Source of the DNA: Chloroflexota bacterium
GTDB lineage: Bacteria > Chloroflexota > Limnocylindria > Limnocylindrales > CSP1-4
Length of the DNA: 61,123 bases
Assembly: GCA_019637815.1 (NCBI GenBank)
Contig: JAHBUZ010000024.1
Coordinates: 1 to 61,123 of the forward strand
Direction of reading: 5' to 3'
The number at the start of each line of letters is the position of its first letter. The first letter of the stretch is position 1. Below the pieces are notes generated by a model that worked only from the letters and a program-made list of their open reading frames with translations, did not search any database and was not told the DNA's origin. This document shows positions 44,991 to 53,194 of this stretch, one piece after another. The position numbers were made by a program, and so were the translations under genes.

Positions 44991-45165
44991 GTCGTGCGTG
45001 CCTGCCGAACGCGGAGATGCACCACGGACCCGATCCCGGGTGGCACGGCCACGTGCGACACGACCCGTCGGCGCAAACGCGGCCGGGCCACCAGCCCGAC
45101 GCGTCGAGGCCGCCCCCGGTCGCGGCCGCCCGGCGCGCCACGGCCGCCAACGACGGCTGAGGCGC

Positions 45166-45171
45166 TAGACT
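45166..45171 (+). promoter_or_regulatory. -10 box TAGACT, leaderless promoter of the SnoaL-like gene
   Basis: Ends 7 nt before ATG 45179. Confidence 0.65.
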
Positions 45172-45178
45172 GCCGGGC

Positions 45179-45508
45179 ATGGGTGCTGTCGAGACGATGG
45201 AGGATTTCTTCGACCGGCTGAACTCGGGTGACCGAGCGGGCGCGGTGCAGCTGTTCGACGAGCGCGCGGAGATGCGCGTCCACGTCCAGGGCAGCTCCCG
45301 CACGCTGCGTGGGCTCGATCAGGTCGGCGGCTGGTTCCTGCGGGCGGACCAGGGGCTGCGCATGATCCCGGGGGACGTGCGCGAGACGGGCAACACGTAC
45401 GAGGCGGACCTGGTCGTGCTGCGACCGGGCGCGCCGAGCCAGCATCTGGATGCCACGTTCCGCGTCGAGGCAGGTCTCATCACGGCCATCAACCTCGCGC
45501 CCCGCTAG
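45179..45508 (+). CDS. SnoaL/NTF2-like small protein
   Basis: A 109-residue protein with the pattern of the SnoaL-like/NTF2 fold: an N-terminal helix with FFDRLNSGDRAGAVQLFDE, then alternating strands ending in ATFRVEAGLITAINLAPR. Members range from isomerases and hydrolases to ligand-binding proteins, so no reaction can be given. The start is supported by TAGACT 7 nt upstream. A DUF1611 gene follows 43 bp downstream in the same direction and may be cotranscribed. Confidence 0.7.
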   Translation: MGAVETMEDFFDRLNSGDRAGAVQLFDERAEMRVHVQGSSRTLRGLDQVGGWFLRADQGLRMIPGDVRETGNTYEADLVVLRPGAPSQHLDATFRVEAGLITAINLAPR

Positions 45509-45551
45509 CCGCGGGATGCCACCGCGCGGGTCACACGCCGACCGCTCCAGC

Positions 45552-46646
45552 ATGGGCGGCGAGCGGCTGGTCATCCTCGCGGAGGGCGCGCTCGACGACC
45601 ACGGCGGCAAGACCGCGTTCGGGGTCCTGCGCTACGGGTCTCGGCCCGTGGTCGCGGTCATCGATTCCACGCGGGCGCCGGGTCGGATCGGCGACATCCG
45701 ACGCATCCCCGGCCGCATGGACGTGCCCATCGTGGCTTCGCTCGAGGACGTGCTCGCCCTGCCCGACCCACCGACCACGCTGCTCATCGGCATCGCACCG
45801 ACCGGCGGTCGGCTCCCCGACGCGTGGCGACCCGTCCTGCTGCGGGCCATCGCGGCCGGGCTCGACCTGGTTTCGGGTCTCCACACATTCCTCGCCGATG
45901 ACCCCGAGCTGCGGGGGGCGGCGGAGGCGGCGGGCGTGTCCCTCCACGACGTACGTCGCCCGACCGGACCGCGTGCCACCGCCACCGGTCGTGCCCATCG
46001 ACCCCGCACCGCGGTCGTGCTCGCGGTGGGCACCGACTGCGGCATCGGCAAGATGTCCGTGATGCTCGAGCTGCGGGAGGCGGCGGTGCGGACGGGCGAT
46101 CGTGCCGCGTTCGTGGCGACCGGCCAGACCGGCATCATGATCGAGGGCTGGGGCGCGCCCGTGGACGCGGTCGTGGCGGACTTCGTCCAGGGCACCGTGG
46201 AACGCATCGTGGAGCAGGGCGAGGAGGCGGCCGACTGGGTGCTCGTGGAGGGTCAGGGGTCGCTCGACCATCCCGCCTACTCCTCGGTCACGCTCGGACT
46301 CATCCACGGCGCGACGCCGCACGCGATGGTCATGGTCCACAAGCCCGGTCTCGTGGAGCACGACTTCGCCCATCTGCCGGGCCGCAGCTTCCCCATCGCG
46401 CCCCTGCCGGGCTTCATCGAGCTCCACGAGCGGATCGCGGGGCTCGTGGCGCCGTCACGGGTCGTGGCCATCGCGCTCAACACCTCGCGCATCGCGGATG
46501 AGGAGGCGGCGCGCCGGCTGATCGCGGCGACCGAGCAGGAGACCGGGCTGCCGGCCGATGACGTGGTCCGGTTCGGCCCCGACCGGCTATGGGCCGCGGT
46601 CCGCGAGGCGACACGCCACCTGGTGGAGGTCGCGCCGGGTACCTGA
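45552..46646 (+). CDS. DUF1611 (DgcN-like) protein
   Basis: A 364-residue protein of the DUF1611 family with an N-terminal Rossmann-like domain and a C-terminal P-loop-like domain containing AVGTDCGIGKMSVMLEL (about residues 156-172), where GTDCGIGK resembles a nucleotide-binding loop. Further conserved blocks are GQTGIMIEGWG, EGQGSLDHPAYSSVTLGLIHG and VHKPGL. The family includes DgcN, described in D-glutamate or related amino-acid metabolism, usually next to an enolase-superfamily racemase (DgcA). No such partner is present here, so the substrate is uncertain. ATG 45552 is the likely start; ATG 45516 is possible. Confidence 0.82.
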   Translation: MGGERLVILAEGALDDHGGKTAFGVLRYGSRPVVAVIDSTRAPGRIGDIRRIPGRMDVPIVASLEDVLALPDPPTTLLIGIAPTGGRLPDAWRPVLLRAIAAGLDLVSGLHTFLADDPELRGAAEAAGVSLHDVRRPTGPRATATGRAHRPRTAVVLAVGTDCGIGKMSVMLELREAAVRTGDRAAFVATGQTGIMIEGWGAPVDAVVADFVQGTVERIVEQGEEAADWVLVEGQGSLDHPAYSSVTLGLIHGATPHAMVMVHKPGLVEHDFAHLPGRSFPIAPLPGFIELHERIAGLVAPSRVVAIALNTSRIADEEAARRLIAATEQETGLPADDVVRFGPDRLWAAVREATRHLVEVAPGT

Positions 46647-46729
46647 CGACCCGGCGGGCAGGGCACGCCTGAGGTCGGTCACGGCCACGTCGAACCGCTG
46701 GCCGCGCCGGGCGTCTGACCGCCAGGCCC

Positions 46730-48226
46730 TCAGGGCTCCTCGGTCGGGTCCGTGCAGCGATAGGAGCGTGGCGGGATCACCAGTCGTTGACCCACGCTCA
46801 GCGAGTCCGGGTTCCGGATGCGGTTCGCGCACTGGATGACCTCGACGCTCACGCCGAAGCGTCGTGCGATCCGGGTGAGCGTGTCGCCACTGCGCACCCG
46901 GTAGCCGCGTGGCGTCGCCTCCGGCCGGTCGGGGGTCGCGGTGGGTCGGGCGGTCACGCGCGGCGCGCTCGTCCCCTCCAGCACCGACGCGCTCGGGTCG
47001 GGCGCCTGGCTCTCGTCGGCACCGCCGCCCATGAACGCGCTCGGCAGCAGGAACACGAGCAGCAGCACGAGCGCCAGGATGCCGATGCCGCCACCGATGA
47101 CCAGCGGACGTGGCAGCCCCTGGCTGGTCGCTGCATACGCCTCGAAGCGGCGCGCGCCCTCCCATTCCCGGGAACCCGTGGTGCGGGCCGCAGGACGTGC
47201 CTGCGAGCGCACCGAGGGATCGGCCATCGCGTCGATGGGCACGCCAGGTCGACCGCGTGACCACGGCGGGGTCGGCGCCGACCCGTCGTCCGCTGATGGC
47301 TCGCCGTCCGTCGCATCGTCCCCTGCCGCGTGCGGGTCCATGTCCGGGTCCACGACGCCACCCAGCAGGTCCGTCCGGACACGCGCGGCGGCGAGTTCGG
47401 CGGAACGCTCGGCCGCGGTCTCCTCGGATATCGATCGAGACGCGATCACCGACGGTGGTGCCACCGCGGATGGGGATGCTGCGGAGACCGATGGCGCGTC
47501 ATGCCCGGCCGCTGCCGGCGGCAGTCCCCATGGCCCTGGCACGGCCGACGGGCCCGGCACGTCCGATGGCGCCGGAGCGGCGGCCGGACCAGGCGGGCGT
47601 CCTGTGCCCCCTACGGGTGACGCAGCCGTTGGGTCCGGTGCCGTCGACGGGTCGAGGGACGCGGACACGTCGGGCTGGATCCATGCCCGATCGCCATGGG
47701 CAGGTCCGAGCTCGTCGATGGCGTCGTCGGGCACGACCGGCACTGCCACGGCGTGCGTCGACACGCTCGCGGCTCCCAGTCCGGCGAGCGGGTCCGGTGG
47801 TGGTCCCGCTTCGGCGACCCAGTCCCGGGTCGCCATCTCGTCCGCGGGTCGGTCCGCTGGTGACGCGGCCCCCTCCCCGACCCAGGGCGGAGGCGCGGCC
47901 CATCCGGGCGTGAACGGCTGTGTGCCGGTCCCTGGCGCGACCGATCCCCCCGACGACCCGGTTCCGTCCGCGATCGCCGGGGCCGGCACGGGGAGCGTCT
48001 CGGCGCCGACACGTCCTGCCCAGTCGAGGAAGATCGGACAGCTCGTGAACGCGGCCGAGAGGCAGTAGCGCTCCTGGTGGCCGATGGACCTGGGTCGTGG
48101 CAGCTGCTCCGCGAAACAGCGGTGGAGCGGATCGGGCACGTCGAGGCGCCGGTCCCGGTCGCCGTCGAGCGCCAGGAACGGACAGGCGTGGGGCGTGACG
48201 ACGATCGGCGCAGCACGCTCGGCCAT
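46730..48226 (-). CDS. LysM-domain membrane protein with N-terminal four-Cys segment
   Basis: A 498-residue protein in four parts. Residues 10-70 hold Cys15, Cys37, Cys55 and Cys63 in the frame ACPFLALDGDRD ... HRCFAEQLPRPRSIGHQ ... YCLSAAFTSCP, which looks like a small metal or Fe-S binding module that I cannot assign to a named family. Residues about 75-370 are a Pro/Ala/Ser-rich disordered linker. A membrane helix is at about 374-400. Residues 441-487 are a LysM domain (YRVRSGDTLTRIARRFGVSV) that would bind peptidoglycan outside the cell. No N-terminal signal is present, so the Cys segment should be cytoplasmic. ATG 48226 follows TATCAT. Confidence 0.8.
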   Translation of the reverse strand: MAERAAPIVVTPHACPFLALDGDRDRRLDVPDPLHRCFAEQLPRPRSIGHQERYCLSAAFTSCPIFLDWAGRVGAETLPVPAPAIADGTGSSGGSVAPGTGTQPFTPGWAAPPPWVGEGAASPADRPADEMATRDWVAEAGPPPDPLAGLGAASVSTHAVAVPVVPDDAIDELGPAHGDRAWIQPDVSASLDPSTAPDPTAASPVGGTGRPPGPAAAPAPSDVPGPSAVPGPWGLPPAAAGHDAPSVSAASPSAVAPPSVIASRSISEETAAERSAELAAARVRTDLLGGVVDPDMDPHAAGDDATDGEPSADDGSAPTPPWSRGRPGVPIDAMADPSVRSQARPAARTTGSREWEGARRFEAYAATSQGLPRPLVIGGGIGILALVLLLVFLLPSAFMGGGADESQAPDPSASVLEGTSAPRVTARPTATPDRPEATPRGYRVRSGDTLTRIARRFGVSVEVIQCANRIRNPDSLSVGQRLVIPPRSYRCTDPTEEP

Positions 48227-48235
48227 GGACGACCG

Positions 48236-48241
48236 ATGATA
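48236..48241 (-). promoter_or_regulatory. -10 box TATCAT of the LysM gene
   Basis: Complement of atgata; ends 9 nt before ATG 48226. Confidence 0.55.
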
Positions 48242-48357
48242 CCGGCCCGGGTCGCCGAGCCCGCATCCGCGTCATCCGGGGCGGGCGTCCGCCGCGCTGT
48301 CGCGATCGTCAGTGGCTCAGGCCCGCAGGGTGGGCGGTCGTGGCGACCGGCGAGGTT

Positions 48358-48474
48358 CCCTGCCAGATGGTCCGACTGGCCAACCACGTGCCGATCGGCG
48401 CCGAGCCTGCCGGTCGAGTCCACGCTCAGCCCAGTCGCCGATCGCTCCACCAGTCGGGCACGTGACCAGGAAGG
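48358..48474 (-). repeat. 162-bp intergenic repeat element, partial copy D
   Basis: The reverse strand matches element positions 46-162 without gaps, including CCCGACTGGTGGAGCGATCGG and the ending CCATCTGGCAGGG. Its 27-nt variable block differs from the other copies. Positions 1-45 are missing; in their place lies the 62-bp tandem array. There is no gene in 48227-48729. Confidence 0.85.
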
Positions 48475-48483
48475 GGGCCCGAT

Positions 48484-48668
48484 GGGCCGACACATGGGCA
48501 ACCGGTCGGGCATCTGGCCAGGAAACGGCCCCTCGATGGGCCGGCGGGCCGACACATGCGCGACCGGTCGGGCATCTGGCCAGGAACCGGCCCGTCGATG
48601 GGCCGGCGGGCCGACACATGCGCCACCGGTCGGGCATCTGGCCAGGAACCGGCACCCGATGGCCCGGT
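48484..48668. repeat. 62-bp tandem array, three units
   Basis: Units begin GGGCCGACACATG at 48484, 48546 and 48608; the first two differ at only a few bases and the third decays at its end. Each holds ACCGGTCGGGCATCTGGCC, close to the reverse of element positions 48-71, so the array probably grew from part of copy D. The unit length is not a multiple of three and there are no unique spacers. Confidence 0.85.
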
Positions 48669-48729
48669 GGGCGTGCGACACGACCGGACAGACCGCGTCC
48701 CCGCGTCCCCGCCCCGTCCGCGGAGGGTG

Positions 48730-50001
48730 TCAGGCGACCTCGATGTGCTGCTCTGGCCCCGACCGCACGATCATGCCCGCGCCGACCGTATCGGAGGTGG
48801 CCTCATCGATGAGCACGAACCCGCCTGTCGTCCGGCTGTCGCGATACTCGTCGAGCATCAGCTTGTCCGATGTCCGCAGCCGCACGCGGCCGATGGCGTT
48901 GAGGTCCAGCTCGGGCGCGGCCTCGCGGTGGAGCGTGTTCACGTCGATGGCGTAGCGCAGCTCATCGACGATCGCCTTGACGGTCCGCGTCGTGTGCTTG
49001 AGCAGATAGCGACCGCCAGGCCGCAACGGCGCGTCCGCCATCCAGCAGACGGTCGCCTCCAGCTCCTGGGTGACCATGGGCTGGTTGTGCGGCCGCGAGA
49101 GCATGGAGCCGCGCGAGATGTCGATGTCATCCGCGAGCTCGATGATCACGGACATCGGCGGCGCGGCCGCCTCCAGCTCGCCATCGAGGGTGCTGATGCG
49201 CGTGATCCGCGACCGGTGCCCGGATGGCAGCACGACGACGTCATCGCCCGTGCGGAAGACCCCACCCGCCACCTGGCCGGCATAGCCCCGGAAGTCGTGG
49301 TGCTCGTCCGACTGGGGCCGGATGACCCACTGGACCGGGAACCGCGCATCGATGAGGTTGCGGTCCGAGCCGATGTACACGTTCTCCAGGTCGTACAGCA
49401 GCGATGGCCCCTGGTACCAGGGCATGGAGAGCGACCGGGTCACCACGTTGTCACCGTGGAGCGCCGAGATGGGGATGAAGCGCAGGTCCTTGATGGGCAG
49501 CTTGGTCGCCCAGTCGCTGAACTCCCCCCGGATGCGCTCGAAGACCGCCTCGTCATAGCCGACCAGGTCCATCTTGTTGACCGCGACCACGATGTGGGGG
49601 ATGCCCAGGAGCGCCGCGATGAAGGCGTGGCGACGCGACTGCTCGAGCACCCCGTTGCGGGCGTCGACGAGCACGATGGCGAGGTCCGCGGTCGACGCAC
49701 CGGTGACCATGTTGCGGGTGTACTGGATGTGCCCAGGCGTGTCCGCGATGATGAACTTCCGACGCGGCGTCGCGAAGTAGCGATACGCGACATCGATGGT
49801 GATGCCCTGCTCCCGCTCGGCCCGCAGGCCGTCGGTCAGGAGCGCCAGGTCCACCTGGTTGTAGCCACGACGACGACTCGTCCGCTCGATGGCCGCCAGC
49901 TGGTCCTCGAAGATGCCCTTCGAATCGAACAGCAGCCGCCCGATGAGCGTGCTCTTGCCATCATCGACCGAGCCGGCCGTGGAGAAGCGCAGCAGGTCCA
50001 C
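48730..50001 (-). CDS. cysN: Sulfate adenylyltransferase subunit 1 (GTPase)
   Basis: GTP-hydrolysing subunit that drives formation of adenosine 5'-phosphosulfate by CysD. The 423 residues carry G1 GSVDDGKST, G2 Thr in GITIDVAYRYF, G3 DTPGH, G4 NKMD and G5 SAL, followed by two beta-barrel domains. The length corresponds to CysN alone; no APS-kinase (CysC) domain is fused. The GTG start shares its first G with the TAG stop of cysD, so the genes are translationally coupled. The next step of sulfate assimilation is not encoded in the window. Confidence 0.95.
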   Translation of the reverse strand: MDLLRFSTAGSVDDGKSTLIGRLLFDSKGIFEDQLAAIERTSRRRGYNQVDLALLTDGLRAEREQGITIDVAYRYFATPRRKFIIADTPGHIQYTRNMVTGASTADLAIVLVDARNGVLEQSRRHAFIAALLGIPHIVVAVNKMDLVGYDEAVFERIRGEFSDWATKLPIKDLRFIPISALHGDNVVTRSLSMPWYQGPSLLYDLENVYIGSDRNLIDARFPVQWVIRPQSDEHHDFRGYAGQVAGGVFRTGDDVVVLPSGHRSRITRISTLDGELEAAAPPMSVIIELADDIDISRGSMLSRPHNQPMVTQELEATVCWMADAPLRPGGRYLLKHTTRTVKAIVDELRYAIDVNTLHREAAPELDLNAIGRVRLRTSDKLMLDEYRDSRTTGGFVLIDEATSDTVGAGMIVRSGPEQHIEVA

Positions 50002-50933
50002 TAGAAGTAGCCCTCGCGCTTGCGGTCTTCCATGGACGTCTCGGAGAACGCGTCATCCGCGCGGGTCGCGCCACGCTCCGTGATGCGTGCTGCGGCCACC
50101 TCCGCGATGATCTCCACCACGTTCGCGGCGGTGGACGAGACCGCACCGGTGCAGGTCATGTCACCCACGGTCCGGTAGCGCACGACCATCCGCTCCAGCC
50201 GCTCCTCCTCGCCGCGCGGCAGGAAGTCGCTGGGTGCCAGCCACATGCTGTCGCGACGGAACACCTCGCGCTCATGGGCGTAGTAGATGGACGGCACCTC
50301 CAGCGCCTCGCGCTCGATGTACTGCCAGACATCCATCTCGGTCCAGTTGGAGATGGGGAACACGCGCATGTGCTGACCGCGCCGGATGCGTCCGTTGTAG
50401 AGGCTCCACAGCTCCGGCCGCTGGGACTTGGGGTCCCACTGGCCGAACTCGTCGCGGAGGCTGAACACGCGCTCCTTGGCGCGGGCCTTCTCCTCGTCCC
50501 GGCGGGCACCCCCGAACACGGCATCGAAGCCGTGCTCCTGGATGGCGTCCAGCAGGGTCGTGGTCTGGAGCCGGTTGCGGGACGGGTTGCCCGGCTCCTC
50601 GCGGACGCGGCCCTTGTCGATCGACTCCTGGACGCTGGCGACCACCAGCCGCTCACCCAGCTCCGCCACCCGCCGATCGCGGAAGTCGATGACCTCCGGG
50701 AAGTTGTGGCCCGTGTCCACGTGCATCAGCGGGAACGGGAAGCGCGCGGGCCGGAACGCCTTCTCCGCGATCCGGAGCATCACGATGGAGTCCTTGCCAC
50801 CGGAGAACAGCAGGACAGGCGACTGGAACTCCGCCGCCACCTCCCGCATGATGAACACCGACTCCGCCTCCAGGGCGTCGAGGTGCGACATCCGGGACTG
50901 GATGTCCCGGGCATTGGTCAGCGCGATGGTCAT
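50001..50933 (-). CDS. cysD: Sulfate adenylyltransferase subunit 2
   Basis: Catalytic adenylyltransferase subunit, ATP-PPase family. The 310 residues contain the PP-loop LLFSGGKDSIVML (about residue 43), HVDTGHNFPEV, VFGGARRDEEKARAKER and the C-terminal CTGAVSS...EGYF expected of CysD. ATG 50933 has AGGTGA just upstream and a TACCCT box (50949-50954 complement) 15 nt away, so the message has a leader of only a few bases. First gene of a cysDN unit, divergent from a TauE/SafE permease. Confidence 0.95.
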   Translation of the reverse strand: MTIALTNARDIQSRMSHLDALEAESVFIMREVAAEFQSPVLLFSGGKDSIVMLRIAEKAFRPARFPFPLMHVDTGHNFPEVIDFRDRRVAELGERLVVASVQESIDKGRVREEPGNPSRNRLQTTTLLDAIQEHGFDAVFGGARRDEEKARAKERVFSLRDEFGQWDPKSQRPELWSLYNGRIRRGQHMRVFPISNWTEMDVWQYIEREALEVPSIYYAHEREVFRRDSMWLAPSDFLPRGEEERLERMVVRYRTVGDMTCTGAVSSTAANVVEIIAEVAAARITERGATRADDAFSETSMEDRKREGYF

Positions 50934-50948
50934 GTCACCTGGGGGTGC

Positions 50949-50954
50949 AGGGTA
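50949..50954 (-). promoter_or_regulatory. -10 box TACCCT of cysDN
   Basis: Complement of agggta; ends 15 nt before ATG 50933. Confidence 0.5.
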
Positions 50955-51038
50955 CGGCGATGGCCCGCGCGGCCCCGCTGCCGAGGTCCCCGGGCGATCG
51001 GTGGACTGGCCGGTAGTATACCGGTCGCACCGATAGGG

Positions 51039-52007
51039 ATGATGGGGAGGCATGGACGACCCGCCCCCGCGTCGTCGCGTGCCTCGATGGATCGACCACC
51101 CGTCATGACGACCCCCACGGGGCCGGTCCCGGAGACCGGGACGACCGTCCTCGGCCTCTCCATGACCACGCTCCTCCACCGCGTGCTGCCGGTGGTGGCG
51201 ACCATCGTGATCGTGTCCACGATCCTGGTCGCACCTGCGGACGAGCGCCTCACCATCATCCTCGCCACCGGCGTGGCGCTCCTGGCCGGGCTCGCCTCCA
51301 CCTCCATCGGGGTGTATGGCGGCGTGCTGGTGCCGGGGCTGTTGCTGCTCGGCGTGGATGCCCGGTTCGCGGCCGCCGCGTCCCTGTTCCTCCAGGTGCT
51401 GGTCATCCCGCTCGGGGCAGGTGCCCACTACCGGCTCGGCAACATCGACCGGACCATCGCGATGCCGCTCATCGTGGGTGGCATGGTCGGTGCGTTCGTG
51501 GGACCGTTCTTCGCCTCCGCGCTGCCCAAGGATCTCATCGCGCGTCTCGTCGCCGGGGTCATCGTGGGCGTCGGCATCGTGGTCCTGGTGACGCTCCGCT
51601 GGAGCGGCCTCGGCGTGGTCCGGCGACCTGACGATGTGCCGACGCGCCAGATCGGGGGCATCGGGCTCGTGGCCGGGTTCTCGTCCGGTGTCTCGGGAGC
51701 GGGCTGGGGGCCCATCGGCGTCAAGCTGCTCATCCTGTCCCGGCTCGAGCCTCGGCTGGCCATCGGGTCATCCCTGTTCGGGCGGGTGTTCATGGCCGCG
51801 GCCGCCGTGGTCGGCTATCTCCTGAGCGCCAGCGCGTTCGAGAACGTGCGGCCGGACTACTGGCTCCTCATCCCCCTGTTCGTGGGCTCGGTGGCCGCGA
51901 TGGTGCCGGGCGCGGCGCTGCTGTCGAGGCTCGGTCGCGAGCGCGCGACCGTGGTCATCACGCTCCTGTCCATCGTGCTCGCGGTGCCGACCCTCATCTG
52001 GGGCTGA
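51039..52007 (+). CDS. TauE/SafE-family membrane transporter
   Basis: A 322-residue protein with about eight membrane helices in two halves, each with a Gly-rich motif (ASTSIGVYGGVLVPGLLLLG; AGFSSGVSGAGWGPIGVKLL) typical of TauE/SafE (TSUP) carriers of sulfite, sulfoacetate or related anions. The divergent cysDN genes suggest that it handles a sulfur oxyanion, perhaps sulfate uptake or sulfite export; direction cannot be told. The start is uncertain: ATG 51039 or 51042 lies 20 bp after a TAGTAT box (51014-51019), and ATG 51087 would remove a non-membrane N-terminus. Confidence 0.85.
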   Translation: MMGRHGRPAPASSRASMDRPPVMTTPTGPVPETGTTVLGLSMTTLLHRVLPVVATIVIVSTILVAPADERLTIILATGVALLAGLASTSIGVYGGVLVPGLLLLGVDARFAAAASLFLQVLVIPLGAGAHYRLGNIDRTIAMPLIVGGMVGAFVGPFFASALPKDLIARLVAGVIVGVGIVVLVTLRWSGLGVVRRPDDVPTRQIGGIGLVAGFSSGVSGAGWGPIGVKLLILSRLEPRLAIGSSLFGRVFMAAAAVVGYLLSASAFENVRPDYWLLIPLFVGSVAAMVPGAALLSRLGRERATVVITLLSIVLAVPTLIWG

Positions 52008-52093
52008 GGGCACATCGGCACCGAGGTCGGGCGGCCGCCGCGATCGTGATGCGTCCGTCATGTGCGGCCCGCCATTCGGCACCAGCGCGCGCA

Positions 52094-52107
52094 TCGCACG
52101 AGTGCGA
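52094..52107. promoter_or_regulatory. Inverted repeat over the extended -10 of sodN
   Basis: TCGCAC-GA-GTGCGA has perfect 6-bp arms and overlaps an extended -10 (TGC at 52103-52105, then GAGAAT at 52106-52111). A repressor bound here would block sodN transcription. It does not match the published Nur box, so the regulator is unknown. Confidence 0.5.
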
Positions 52108-52144
52108 GAATCACGCTCTCATCCGAGTCCAGGAAGGAGCATCG

Positions 52145-52564
52145 ATGGATCTGCGTCGCGCATTCGCGCCCACCCGCACCGCCCATGCCCACTGCGATGT
52201 CCCGTGCGGCATCTACGACCCGGTGCAGGCCCGCATCGAGGCGGAGTCGTGCTACCGCATCATCGAGAAGTACCACGCGTCCACCGATGACGTGTTCCGC
52301 GCCCGCTGCCTCATCGTCAAGGAGGAGCGTGCGGAGCTCGCCAAGCACCACATCGACGTGCTCTGGAGCGACTACTTCAAGCCCGAGCACCTCGAGAAGT
52401 TCCCGGACATCAAGGACACCTGCTGGAAGGCCGCCAAGCAGGCATCGAAGGTGAAGCAGGGCGTGGACCTGGACGCCGCCAAGGAGCTGCTGGCGCTCAT
52501 CGACAAGATCGACGAGGCATGGCGAGGCACCGGTGGCGCGCAGAACACGCGGCTCGCCTCCTGA
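52145..52564 (+). CDS. sodN: Nickel superoxide dismutase
   Basis: Converts superoxide to O2 and H2O2 using nickel. The 139-residue precursor has a 15-residue propeptide (MDLRRAFAPTRTAHA) before the nickel hook HCDVPCGIYDP, in which mature His1, Cys2 and Cys6 bind nickel once the propeptide is removed. The helical-bundle part (EAESCYRIIEKY, HHIDVLWSDYFKPEHLEKFP) is complete. ATG 52145 has GGAAGGAG at 52132-52139. The dedicated maturation protease gene sodX follows 75 bp downstream in the same direction. A palindrome over the -10 suggests repression. Confidence 0.96.
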   Translation: MDLRRAFAPTRTAHAHCDVPCGIYDPVQARIEAESCYRIIEKYHASTDDVFRARCLIVKEERAELAKHHIDVLWSDYFKPEHLEKFPDIKDTCWKAAKQASKVKQGVDLDAAKELLALIDKIDEAWRGTGGAQNTRLAS

Positions 52565-52639
52565 CGACCCACCCGCCGTCCACGGCCTGACCATCCTGTC
52601 CGGCATCCCGGACACGCCGCTCGACCGCCGGGGTCTCGC

Positions 52640-53068
52640 ATGAGGCTCCGGTGGCTCGTGCTGCTGGGCGTGGTGGCGCTCGTCGCGGACCTCGCCACGC
52701 CCCGGGGACGGGTGCGCGCGATGGCGCTGCGCCTCGCCCGCTCGTGGCAGGCACGTGTGGCCATCGAGGGACCGAGCATGGAGCCCACCGTGATGGACGG
52801 TGACTGGCTGCTCGTCGACCCCCTCGCCTATGCGACCCGGTCGCCCGTGGTCGGTGGGCTGGTCCTGGCCGCGGACCCCCGCGAGCCCGAGCGGGTGCTC
52901 ATCAAGCGGGTCGTCACCATCGACCCCGATGGCTGGCTGCGCCTGGAGGGTGACGACCCGGACCACTCGACCGATTCACGCGCGTTCGGCGCGGTCGATC
53001 CCGCGACCGTCAGCGGCGCACCCTGGTTCCGGTACTGGCCGCCGGGGCGCATCGGCCGTCTGCGCTGA
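52640..53068 (+). CDS. sodX: Nickel-SOD maturation protease, S26 signal-peptidase-like
   Basis: A 142-residue S26-type protease expected to cut the SodN propeptide and expose the nickel-binding His. It has an N-terminal hydrophobic segment (about 3-18), the Ser motif EGPSMEPTVMDGDW (nucleophile about residue 46) and the Lys motif VLIKRVV (about residue 89), forming the Ser-Lys dyad. Adjacency to sodN makes the assignment secure. ATG 52640 follows a 75-bp spacer without its own obvious promoter, so cotranscription is likely. Confidence 0.92.
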   Translation: MRLRWLVLLGVVALVADLATPRGRVRAMALRLARSWQARVAIEGPSMEPTVMDGDWLLVDPLAYATRSPVVGGLVLAADPREPERVLIKRVVTIDPDGWLRLEGDDPDHSTDSRAFGAVDPATVSGAPWFRYWPPGRIGRLR

Positions 53069-53194
53069 GTCGTCGGGGCGTGCGGCGTGTGCCGGCGCCC
53101 TGCCACCGCCGGCCAGCCGTCGTGTGCCTGCGGCGCGACTGCCGTCGCTGGCCCGGCCCGCTGCCGCCGCCGGCGCGGCCCGTGTCGATCGACC

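Noticed and set aside
48484..48668. Possible CRISPR array
   Set aside because: The 62-bp units are contiguous and repeat along their whole length; there are no unique spacers and no cas genes in the window.
48730..50001. CysN-CysC bifunctional enzyme
   Set aside because: The protein ends after the second beta-barrel at 423 residues, with no second P-loop or APS-kinase motif.
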